From: a bacterium
Lineage (GTDB): Bacteria > UBA9089 > CG2-30-40-21
DNA: 5,930 nt
Direction: 5' to 3'
Assembly: GCA_030018795.1 (NCBI GenBank)
Contig: JASEHA010000158.1
Coordinates: 1-5,930, forward strand
Shown: positions 1 to 5,827 of the stretch, in pieces
Position numbering within the stretch: the stretch's first letter is position 1
Layout: each line of letters begins with the position of its first letter
Notes under the pieces: generated by a model
Seen by the model: the letters and a program-made list of their open reading frames with translations, nothing else
Told to the model about the DNA's origin: nothing
Database searches by the model: none
Made by a program: the position numbers and the translations under genes

Positions 1-220
1 TGGTATTTGGATGCGTTTGACATGGGCTTACCCACACGATTTGTTAAAGAACCAACTTTATCATATCTCTCCTTTTGCCTTTGCTTTTTCTATTTCCAAG
101 CATATCATAATGGGGGAAGTAGAGACATAATGAAAAAGGCTGATACTTGTTGATTCCGAATTGTTCGAAAGAAGTAGGAGGAGGAAATTGTCGAGCGAGA
201 AGGCGATATAGGAAAGAGGA
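1..220. other. Left flank with no supportable gene
   Basis: I see no gene here that I can defend. One plus-strand frame is open from the window edge to a TGA at 151-153. Its first 18 or so codons read plausibly (WYLDAFDMGLPTRF), but the rest is a low-complexity run rich in F, C and Y, with no recognisable domain. It could be the tail of a gene cut by the window edge or just chance. Positions 165-220 are purine-rich on the plus strand (for example AGGAGGAGG at 176-184). Positions 5-19 match a segment near 5650 on the opposite strand at 14 of 15 bases. Confidence 0.5.
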
Positions 221-317
221 TAGAACACAGATTGCACGGATAGAACGGATAGAACGGATTAACACAGATAAAGAAAATCAGTGAAAAATCCATTAAATCC
301 GTGTCATCCGTGTTCTA
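221..317. repeat. Imperfect inverted repeat with internal 9-bp tandem units, downstream of hflX
   Basis: The arms at 221-241 and 297-317 are inverted copies matching at 18 of 21 positions; each contains a form of the word ATCCGTG or GTGTTCTA. Inside, the 9-mer CGGATAGAA is repeated in tandem (237-245, 246-254, then a partial copy to 260). The element ends 6 bp before the hflX stop codon, so it would be transcribed as the 3' end of the hflX message and could fold into a stem. No U-tract follows on the minus strand, so it is not a standard intrinsic terminator. From memory, similar ATCCGTGTTCTATT-type spacer repeats occur in many unrelated bacterial genomes. That is recollection, not a search result. 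Confidence 0.7.
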
Positions 318-323
318 TTAAAC

Positions 324-1583
324 TTAGACACCACTCAATTTTTTCAGTCTTGCAGCAGCTACAGGTAACATCTCCAGATCCATGCTGATAACCGTATCCT
401 GATATTCCTGATAGAGTATATTGGCGTGCTGCTGTATCCATGCAAGCAGTTCTTGATTGTTTATAGGCACATCTATGTGGACACTTTTCATCCTCATCAT
501 CGGCAGTCTCAGGATAGAGTCAATCAGTTTGTCCATGCCTTGAGCATGCAGGGCAGAGGTTAAGACTGCTGGCTGGAATTGATGGAGCATTCGTTCACAA
601 AGCCAGAGTGAGTCCATATTGTCTGTCTTATTTAATACTGTAATTCGAGGGATGGTATCAGCCTTTAGCTCATGAAGAACCTTTAAGACAGACTCGGTCT
701 GCAATTCTAAGTATGGTGAGGCAATATCAATAACATGCAAAAGAAAATCAGCCTCTGTAACCTCTTCTAAGGTTGAAGAAAAGGCTGAGACAAGATGATG
801 GGGGAGGTTTTGGATAAAACCAACCGTATCTGTCAGAAAAACCTCCCTTACCTTATCCAGCCGAATCTTTCTGGTAGTTGGGTCAAGGGTGGTAAATAGC
901 TTGTCCTGTACCTGAACAGATGCCCTGGACAGGGCATTAAGAAGGGTTGATTTGCCTGCATTGGTATAACCAACAATTGCACCAACAGGGCAATCCCTTC
1001 TTGAAAGCCGATGTTGTTTACGGCTTTGCTGAACGTTCTTGATTGCCCGATTAAGGGTGCTAATCCTTTGATAAATCCGGCGGCGGTCATATTCCAATTG
1101 TGTCTCACCTGGCCCTACTGTGCCAATCCCCCCGCCAAGCCGTGAGAGTTCAATGCCCTTGCCCACTAAGTGCGGCAGAAGATACTTTAATTGAGCAAGC
1201 TCAACCTGAATCTTTGCCTCAGCCGTTCTGGCTTGTGCGGCAAAGATATCCATGATAAGCTCTGTTCGATCAATCACCTTACAGTCAATCTCACGGGTAA
1301 GATTCTTCACCTGAGATCCGGTTAATTCATTATCAAAGATAACAGTATTTGCTTCATGTTCAAGGCAAATCTCTTTTATCTCCAATAACTTGCCCTGACC
1401 AATATATGTGCGTGAAGATGGACTTTGCCTGGATTGGCTGACAATAGCTACTACCTGACCGTTAGCTGTTCTTGTCAAATCCTTCAGCTCTTCCATAGAT
1501 GTCTTCACACTTTGTTCATCTTGATGCGAGAGTTTTACCCCAACAAGAACTGCCTTTTCTAATGAAGCGGCATTTTTTATCAA
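324..1583 (-). CDS. hflX: GTPase HflX (ribosome-associated)
   Basis: This is a complete 419-residue HflX, a normal length for the family. HflX is a cytosolic GTPase that binds the 50S subunit and, in studied bacteria, splits or rescues stalled ribosomes under stress. The N-terminal domain (about 1-195) has the family blocks TYIGQGKLLEIK (59-70), VIFDNEL (81-87), KVIDRTELIMDIFA (102-115) and QVELAQLKY (126-134), then the glycine-rich linker GGGIGTVGPGETQLE (150-164). The GTPase domain has G1 GYTNAGKST (205-213), switch threonines 231-232, G3 DTVGF (252-256), G4 NKTD (318-321) and G5 TSA (342-344). A short C-terminal domain follows to 419. The start is TTG at 1581-1583, chosen because a perfect AGGAGG lies 8 nt upstream and no ATG fits. 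Residue 156 is V where HflX proteins normally have R or K (GT-R-GPGE). The gene is 177 bp downstream of pdxA on the same strand. Confidence 0.97.
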   Translation of the reverse strand: MIKNAASLEKAVLVGVKLSHQDEQSVKTSMEELKDLTRTANGQVVAIVSQSRQSPSSRTYIGQGKLLEIKEICLEHEANTVIFDNELTGSQVKNLTREIDCKVIDRTELIMDIFAAQARTAEAKIQVELAQLKYLLPHLVGKGIELSRLGGGIGTVGPGETQLEYDRRRIYQRISTLNRAIKNVQQSRKQHRLSRRDCPVGAIVGYTNAGKSTLLNALSRASVQVQDKLFTTLDPTTRKIRLDKVREVFLTDTVGFIQNLPHHLVSAFSSTLEEVTEADFLLHVIDIASPYLELQTESVLKVLHELKADTIPRITVLNKTDNMDSLWLCERMLHQFQPAVLTSALHAQGMDKLIDSILRLPMMRMKSVHIDVPINNQELLAWIQQHANILYQEYQDTVISMDLEMLPVAAARLKKLSGV

Positions 1584-1591
1584 TATTTAAG

Positions 1592-1597
1592 CCTCCT
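1592..1597 (-). promoter_or_regulatory. Ribosome binding site of hflX (fixes the TTG start)
   Basis: The minus strand reads AGGAGG with 8 nt to the TTG codon at 1583. It is a perfect Shine-Dalgarno core and the main reason for accepting a TTG start. The CACCAG/CTGGTG repeat array begins only 3 bp further upstream (1601), so a hairpin formed by the array would sit right against this site. Confidence 0.9.
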
Positions 1598-1600
1598 AAT

Positions 1601-1736
1601 CACCAGAGTAAAAGTGCACCAGTCACCAGACACCAGTGCACCAGAATAAAGGAGCACCAGAACACCAGTCAAGAATTTAACTGGTGCACTGGTGACTATT
1701 AACTGGTGTTCTGGTGCTCTGGTGTCTGGTGCACTG
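1601..1736. repeat. Two-sided CACCAG / CTGGTG intergenic repeat array
   Basis: Seven CACCAG units start at 1601, 1617, 1624, 1631, 1639, 1655 and 1663. They are followed by six CTGGTG units starting at 1681, 1689, 1703, 1711, 1719 and 1726. Spacing within runs is mostly 7-8 bp. Because CTGGTG is the reverse complement of CACCAG, the two halves can pair: 1652-1669 is an exact 18-bp complement of 1702-1719, and 1631-1644 is an exact 14-bp complement of 1681-1694. Several alternative foldings are therefore possible. The array fills most of the gap between pdxA and hflX. No ORF of note, and no U-tract for termination, was seen. Its function is unknown. Confidence 0.9.
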
Positions 1737-1760
1737 AGATATCTAAAGTGTTACCAAAAT

Positions 1761-2798
1761 TCATTCCGAACAGTATTGCCTTTCACTTGCCCCCATTCTT
1801 GCCGCCAGCTTTATCGCCTCTATCATACTCTGAGGATTTGCTACCCCTTTGCCAGCAATGTCAAAGGCAGTGCCATGATCTGGTGAGGTTCTGATGATGG
1901 GTAATCCAATAGTAACATTGACTGCCTTATCAAAGGCTAATAGCTTTAATGGGATAAGCCCCTGGTCATGATACATGGCAACCACAATATCACACCTGCC
2001 TTCTACTGCCTGCAAGAACACGGTGTCTGGCGGGTATGGACCAAAAGCCTTAATCCCCTCAGAAGCAGCCAGATCAATGGCTGGCTTGATTATCTCCATG
2101 TCCTCTCTGCCAAATGCCCCATTTTCTCCAGCGTGTGGGTTAAGCCCGGCAACCGTGATAAGTGGTGATTGTATCCCAAAATCATGCCTCAGCGACCTAT
2201 CAGCCAACCTGATGGTTTTTAACACCATCTCTTGAGTAATCAGCCCGGGTACATCCCTTAAGGCAACATGAATAGTGGTAAGGATAACCTTTAGCTTACT
2301 GGAATAGAACATCATGGCGTATTCAGTTTCTTCAGCAGAGGTAAGCTCAGCCAATAACTGGGTATGACCAGGGTAAGAAAAACCTGCCTTATGAATTGCC
2401 TCCTTACTGATTGGAGCAGTAACTACTTTTAAGATTTTACCGGATAATGCCAGGCTGACGGCTGTCTTGATGTATTCTACTGATGCCCTGCCTGCCTCAG
2501 GGCAGATCTTGCCCTGGGTGAGATGGTTGAGGTTAATATTCTTCAGGTCAAGGACATTCAGAATGCCTGGCTCAAATCTGGCAGCAGATGGGTCATCAAT
2601 GGAGAGAATATCCCAGCCATCAAGCCACATGGCACAAAAATGCTTAAAAGCCATGGCATCTCCAATAATTAACAGTGGGAGGGATTGATGCTTGCCTTGC
2701 AACAGGTTTATTGCCTTAATCACAACCTCAGGACCAATACCGCAAACATCACCAAGTGTTATGCCAATGATATTCGTTCTATCGCAAGCAGTTAGCAT
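1761..2798 (-). CDS. pdxA: 4-hydroxythreonine-4-phosphate dehydrogenase PdxA
   Basis: This is a complete 345-residue PdxA. The enzyme oxidises 4-phosphohydroxy-L-threonine with NAD; the product decarboxylates and is condensed by PdxJ with deoxyxylulose phosphate to make pyridoxine phosphate. The N-terminal block ITLGDVCGIGPE (13-24) is the family signature. The three expected metal-ligand histidines are H177 (TTIHVALRDVP), H222 (NPHAGENGAFG) and H277 (YHDQG). Substrate-site residues are H145-T146 (PGHT), K285 and the VNVTIGLPIIRTSPDHGTA block (293-311) with N294 and R303. The ATG at 2796-2798 has a strong purine-rich ribosome site 3 nt upstream. In the signature, V18-C19 replace the usual P-A or P-S. 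Related enzymes (PdxA2 type) act on 4-phospho-threonate or -erythronate, so substrate is not proven by sequence. No pdxJ or other B6 gene is in view. It lies 108 bp downstream of the large unknown gene, same strand. Confidence 0.95.
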   Translation of the reverse strand: MLTACDRTNIIGITLGDVCGIGPEVVIKAINLLQGKHQSLPLLIIGDAMAFKHFCAMWLDGWDILSIDDPSAARFEPGILNVLDLKNINLNHLTQGKICPEAGRASVEYIKTAVSLALSGKILKVVTAPISKEAIHKAGFSYPGHTQLLAELTSAEETEYAMMFYSSKLKVILTTIHVALRDVPGLITQEMVLKTIRLADRSLRHDFGIQSPLITVAGLNPHAGENGAFGREDMEIIKPAIDLAASEGIKAFGPYPPDTVFLQAVEGRCDIVVAMYHDQGLIPLKLLAFDKAVNVTIGLPIIRTSPDHGTAFDIAGKGVANPQSMIEAIKLAARMGASERQYCSE

Positions 2799-2801
2799 AT
2801 T

Positions 2802-2809
2802 CCCCCCTT
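2802..2809 (-). promoter_or_regulatory. Ribosome binding site of pdxA
   Basis: The minus strand reads AAGGGGGG, ending 3 nt before the ATG at 2798. The spacing from the end of the run is short, but pairing through its 5' part (AAGG) gives a normal distance. It supports the ATG at 2798 as the start. Confidence 0.75.
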
Positions 2810-2840
2810 CTGATAATGCACAAGCTGGAAGCTTGCTTGT

Positions 2841-2896
2841 TACCAGAGTACCAGTGCACCAGTTCTCGCGGTGTTCTGGTGCCTGGTGCTCTGGTA
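2841..2896. repeat. Hairpin of the TACCAG/CACCAG - CTGGTG repeat family
   Basis: The left arm at 2841-2862 has units TACCAG, TACCAG and CACCAG. The right arm at 2876-2896 has CTGGTG, CTGGTG and CTGGTA. The arms are complementary throughout except for one mismatched position and one extra base; both outer units carry the same C-to-T type change, which keeps the pairing. The loop is 2863-2875. The hairpin begins 10 bp after the stop of the large unknown gene and ends 31 bp before the pdxA ribosome site. No U-tract follows on the minus strand, so an intrinsic terminator is unlikely; a transcript-stabilising or processing stem is possible. Confidence 0.88.
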
Positions 2897-2906
2897 CTCA
2901 ACAGAG

Positions 2907-5375
2907 TCATATATTACCCACAAAATATCCCAATTCTCCAAGCCTTTTCTTAATCTTATTGAAATGTGCTGCCTCAATAAGGATACGATAATTCTCTGCC
3001 TTGAGGATATACTTCTTTAATATCTCATCTGTGGCAATAAGTGAGATTAATTCCTTGTCAGGTTTTAACCTGTATATCACTGTATTTGCTTCAATGGTCA
3101 ATGGATTAATCCTTCTCAAGATACCATTCAAGAAATCTTGCCATATCTGCGGCGGGCTTGAAGAGATATACTCCTTAAAATATGTTATCTTTTGCTGAAT
3201 ATCCTTTTCAGAGAAGCATTCTTTGAGAAATGAGTTGCAATCCACACGATAGTAAGCATTGCTTATCCTTTCGCCAATCTTCTCCAGGGCAATCCGTTTA
3301 AGAACATCTTCCCCTTCCATATGAATAAGCAGTCTTTGCTCGTCAAGGACAAGGTTTGCCTTCTGTTCTTCAATCCCTTCCATTTCATATTTTTCAGTCA
3401 AACCCAGGACATAAGCACCTAATCTGGTTAATCTTACATATTGCAAGCCGTCAAAAACAGAAAGGTATTCGCGCCCCTTTTCCTGTAAAAATGGATTCTT
3501 AGGAACATTATAGCCAATATCAATCAAACCAAAGGCAGCAAACAAAAACATAGCAGATTTAATCAAGGGTATGATTATAGCGTCGTTATAAAGTTCTTCT
3601 AATATCTCAGCCCTTCTGTAACCATAAGTATAAGGTGCATTATAATATAGGTATCTACTGGCTACAGCCCGGTCAACTATATCCAGATATATGTCATTAT
3701 AAAAGCAATGTTTAATCACATTTTCTACAGAATACCATCGGCAGTCTGACATTTCCTTTAAGAGGTTAAAGAAAGATAATCTTACCCCTTTTTCATGTGG
3801 TTCGCAATAACCATAACAATAGGCATCACCCTTTATATGAGACAATAAACTGCGTAATTGGTAGTCTTTTAGTCCTTTGTACTGGAAAAAGTTATCAAAC
3901 AATTGCTTTAAGCCATTAATCGGATTGCCTATCTCTTTCATATCAGCCATTATCAGGAAATCAACGATCAATTGAGTTTTCATATATTCCAGCTCTTTAT
4001 CACCATAAAATTCCTGAATATGACAGGATTTTGTCATTGTTTTAATAGAGACTTTCATTGCTTTGGTCTGGTTTTTATTAAAACTTATGTTCCCCTGTTT
4101 GATGTAAGCGGCAAACAGGGACAACTGCCTTAGAATCATGGAATTATCTGTATAAACGAAAGGTGACTTACTGGTATCTAAGGGGGTAAGATAATATCCA
4201 TCTGGCGGTGGCAGGCATCTTTTAATCATCTTTCTCAGCTCATCTGAAAGATACAAGCTGCTATCCTTCTTGTTATAATAGTCTTCTTTAACCCGAAATA
4301 ATAGATAGACATCGTAAATGGTTAATCTGCGGTATTTATCCTCCTCTTCTATATGTATCCCAAACTTTTTTTCAAGCTTTTTGATAGTGTGTTTCCCACC
4401 CTCCCAGACAATAATATTTAATATCTTTTTTACATTCTCCGGGAGAGAAGATAGTAACTTTTGTAGCAAATCCTTATTTGCAAGGGCAATAGCCATGGCA
4501 GATACAATCTCACCCTTTTTCTGAGGGTTACTGTCCTTAAAGATATCTTTTAGATATTGTCTATATATCTTTTTAAGGGTATCAGCAGGATAATCATGTT
4601 CGATTGTTCTTTCTATTTCGGCAAATTCATCCTCAGTTATTCCCTTTGATATAGTTATCCTTTTGAGATTGAGCAGGTTCAGGTTTAGTATGATTTTTGC
4701 GGCAGAGGCAGAGACATCTTTGTTTTGATCATTTGCAAGATGTTTAAGCACATCCTTTCCCCAATTAAAATCATGATTGGCAATAATATTGAGCACATGT
4801 TTACGCACCATTGGGTTGGAATGATACACAGCCTTTTGGATCAGGTTTTGCACCCTTTCATCCTCTGGGGCAACTAAGGAGCAAGCAAGAATGATATTGG
4901 CATATGATTGCCATGGCTCTGGTTTACACACCTGAAATAATGTGGGTAATATTTTTTTGTCAAGGCTGACACAGGCTTCAATAGCTGCCTCATAGATTGC
5001 ACTGGCAAGGGGGTGTTGGTGGACACATCCTAAATTATGCACAAGAGCGACTAACAAGGCATCGACATCTGCAGGGCTTTTCTCTGAAACAATCTCAAAT
5101 ACCTCCTTAAATCTCCAGAGAAACAATAACCGCCAGCGGACATTGCCTGCAGAACTCAAAACATGGATAATTTGTGGGGATGTCCATTCGGTCAGGTTAT
5201 TCTTTGCAGCCATCTTTTTAAGCTCAGAAATCACACAATTAATACATAGCCTGCCGTTTTCAGTCAAACAGGTTGGCACATCGCGTTTATAACACAAACG
5301 GCAGGCAGCATAATTAGACCCATTTGACCATTCAGTAACAATCTCTACTTTTGGAAAGGTATTTTTTTGTATCAT
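2907..5375 (-). CDS. Large unknown protein: four-Cys knuckle, HEAT-like helices, winged-helix / helicase-associated-like C-terminus
   Basis: I do not recognise a named gene. The chosen start is ATG at 5373-5375 (822 residues), with AAAGGA 6 nt upstream; an in-frame GTG at 5489 would add 38 residues but has no ribosome site. Residues 25-47 hold CRLC and CINC pairs (C25, C28, C44, C47) plus C36, a likely zinc knuckle. About 104-236 is all-helical with HEAT-like units (for example NPMVRKHVLNIIANHD, 187-202). About 311-345 may be a helix-turn-helix. Residues 411-456 and 603-660 look like winged-helix segments, the latter ending in RLTRLGAYVLGL (648-659). Residues 676-822 end in KKRLGELGYF (809-818). 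By eye the C-terminal half resembles the XPB/Ssl2 N-terminal-like domain found on some helicases, but there is no Walker A, DEAD/DEAH box or nuclease motif. No signal peptide or membrane segment is evident from 5375. It looks more AT-rich than hflX and pdxA. A nucleic-acid-binding or scaffold role is inference. Confidence 0.88.
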   Translation of the reverse strand: MIQKNTFPKVEIVTEWSNGSNYAACRLCYKRDVPTCLTENGRLCINCVISELKKMAAKNNLTEWTSPQIIHVLSSAGNVRWRLLFLWRFKEVFEIVSEKSPADVDALLVALVHNLGCVHQHPLASAIYEAAIEACVSLDKKILPTLFQVCKPEPWQSYANIILACSLVAPEDERVQNLIQKAVYHSNPMVRKHVLNIIANHDFNWGKDVLKHLANDQNKDVSASAAKIILNLNLLNLKRITISKGITEDEFAEIERTIEHDYPADTLKKIYRQYLKDIFKDSNPQKKGEIVSAMAIALANKDLLQKLLSSLPENVKKILNIIVWEGGKHTIKKLEKKFGIHIEEEDKYRRLTIYDVYLLFRVKEDYYNKKDSSLYLSDELRKMIKRCLPPPDGYYLTPLDTSKSPFVYTDNSMILRQLSLFAAYIKQGNISFNKNQTKAMKVSIKTMTKSCHIQEFYGDKELEYMKTQLIVDFLIMADMKEIGNPINGLKQLFDNFFQYKGLKDYQLRSLLSHIKGDAYCYGYCEPHEKGVRLSFFNLLKEMSDCRWYSVENVIKHCFYNDIYLDIVDRAVASRYLYYNAPYTYGYRRAEILEELYNDAIIIPLIKSAMFLFAAFGLIDIGYNVPKNPFLQEKGREYLSVFDGLQYVRLTRLGAYVLGLTEKYEMEGIEEQKANLVLDEQRLLIHMEGEDVLKRIALEKIGERISNAYYRVDCNSFLKECFSEKDIQQKITYFKEYISSSPPQIWQDFLNGILRRINPLTIEANTVIYRLKPDKELISLIATDEILKKYILKAENYRILIEAAHFNKIKKRLGELGYFVGNI

Positions 5376-5381
5376 TTGGTA

Positions 5382-5387
5382 TCCTTT
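5382..5387 (-). promoter_or_regulatory. Ribosome binding site that sets the start of the large unknown gene
   Basis: The minus strand reads AAAGGA with a 6-nt spacer to the ATG at 5375. No comparable site precedes the upstream in-frame GTG at 5489, where the preceding bases read CAATCCCTG. This decides for the shorter 822-residue product. Confidence 0.8.
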
Positions 5388-5589
5388 AATTTTGGTGGTG
5401 AAAGACGTATAATTGCCACTACATAATATTGTGCCCAATAATAACTTGTAAGCTAATCTCACCCACCACCCAGATCCCTTCCTTCCCACCAGGGATTGAA
5501 GGCATAATCTCTTTCATTTGAGCCACATTGTTATATTTCAAGCTGTTTAAACTGTAATGGCATAATCCCTCTCTACCTACAACCTATTT
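5388..5589 (-). other. Leader of the large unknown gene, with two tiny ORFs
   Basis: If transcription starts about 7 nt past the -10 box, the leader runs from about 5589 to 5376, roughly 214 nt, which is long for a bacterial gene. Two short minus-strand ORFs begin in it with nearly the same context, GATTATGCC: 5531-5563 (10 codons, MPLQFKQLEI) behind GAGAGGG, and 5419-5505 (28 codons, MPSIPGGKEG...). Neither has known relatives that I recognise and neither is claimed as a gene. A short inverted repeat, ATCCCT at 5474-5479 with AGGGAT at 5491-5496, also lies here. No riboswitch class was recognised. Confidence 0.45.
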
Positions 5590-5595
5590 TCCTAT

Positions 5596-5625
5596 AGTAT
5601 AACATATAATCGAAATTTTTGTCAA
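5596..5625 (-). promoter_or_regulatory. Strong sigma70-type promoter for the large unknown gene
   Basis: On the minus strand a perfect -35 TTGACA (plus-strand 5620-5625) is followed after 18 bp by TATACT (5596-5601). The -10 is preceded by TG plus one base (TGTTATACT), an extended -10. The promoter points at the 822-residue gene and is the only convincing one in the window. It may serve pdxA and hflX as well. Confidence 0.8.
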
Positions 5626-5640
5626 ATAATTTCGACTATA
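5605..5640. promoter_or_regulatory. Inverted repeat centred on the -35 box, candidate operator
   Basis: Arms TATAATCGAAAT (5605-5616) and ATTTCGACTATA (5629-5640) are inverted copies at 11 of 12 positions, separated by 12 bp. The -35 hexamer occupies 5620-5625, exactly the middle of that gap with 3 bp on either side. One arm lies in the promoter spacer and the other just upstream of -35. A dimeric regulator bound here would touch both sides of the -35 box. No known operator consensus was recognised, so the regulator is unknown. Confidence 0.6.
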
Positions 5641-5649
5641 ATCGCAGAG

Positions 5650-5664
5650 CAAACGCATCTAAAT
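5650..5664 (-). repeat. Short dispersed repeat shared with the left window edge
   Basis: The minus strand reads ATTTAGATGCGTTTG. Positions 5-19 on the plus strand read ATTTGGATGCGTTTG, a 14 of 15 match over 5.6 kb apart, both in non-coding DNA. It lies directly upstream of the promoter module and may be the edge of a longer dispersed element. Confidence 0.45.
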
Positions 5665-5701
5665 CCCATAATTCCCTCTGATAGCAAAGTTTTGTCGATT
5701 T

Positions 5702-5719
5702 TATCCACAATTGTGGATA
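5702..5719. promoter_or_regulatory. Perfect 18-bp palindrome matching the DnaA box
   Basis: TATCCACAATTGTGGATA is a perfect palindrome. With the preceding T (5701) the left half is TTATCCACA, the exact consensus DnaA box; the right half read on the other strand (5712-5720) is ATATCCACA, one mismatch. The two boxes face each other, 2 bp apart. It lies about 77 bp upstream of the promoter's -35 box. It could be a DnaA-titrating or DnaA-regulatory site, the operator of another factor, or chance. A single pair is not enough to call a replication origin. Confidence 0.45.
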
Positions 5720-5730
5720 TGTGTGGTGCA

Positions 5731-5758
5731 GTAGAGACGCGATTAATCACGTCTCTAC
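5731..5758. repeat. 28-bp near-perfect palindrome GTAGAGACG...CGTCTCTAC
   Basis: The 28 bp are self-complementary except for one base pair (5740 against 5749). The centre GATTAATC is itself palindromic. From memory, GTAGAGACGCGATTAATCG-type palindromes recur in spacers of diverse bacteria, notably cyanobacteria; this was not searched. An 8-base fragment, GTAGAGAC, also occurs at 119-126. It resembles a dispersed REP-like element more than a promoter site. Confidence 0.65.
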
Positions 5759-5827
5759 AACAAGAATTTTCTAAGTAGGCTTTTATTGAAAAGAGAGAAT
5801 ATTATATTACTCGATGTTCAAGTTTTT

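Noticed and set aside
1..153. Plus-strand open frame running in from the left edge to TGA at 151
   Set aside because: Only 50 codons, no domain, and a low-complexity second half; cannot be told from chance.
44..293. Short minus-strand ORFs of 73 and 62 codons downstream of hflX
   Set aside because: They run through the repetitive segment at 221-317, lack ribosome sites and read as repeat-derived residues (RSIRSIR, FYPFYP).
1601..1736. CRISPR array
   Set aside because: Units are 6 bp at 7-8 bp spacing and switch orientation half way; there are no spacers of CRISPR length.
2841..2896. Intrinsic terminator after the large unknown gene
   Set aside because: The stem is strong, but the minus strand continues TAACAAGCAAGC with no U-tract.
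1499..2991. Several plus-strand ORFs of 60-100 codons opposite hflX and pdxA
   Set aside because: They are antisense shadows of well-identified genes or translations of the CTGGTG repeats, without ribosome sites or domains.
5376..5489. A 38-residue N-terminal extension of the large unknown protein starting at GTG 5489
   Set aside because: There is no ribosome site before it, while AAAGGA stands at a good distance from the ATG at 5375. The extension looks like translated leader.
5605..5610. Plus-strand -10 box TATAAT
   Set aside because: No usable -35 hexamer lies 15-19 bp upstream and no plus-strand gene follows; it is better explained as an arm of the inverted repeat.
5701..5760. Replication origin
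   Set aside because: Only one pair of DnaA-like boxes is present, with no box cluster, and no dnaA or dnaN gene in view.
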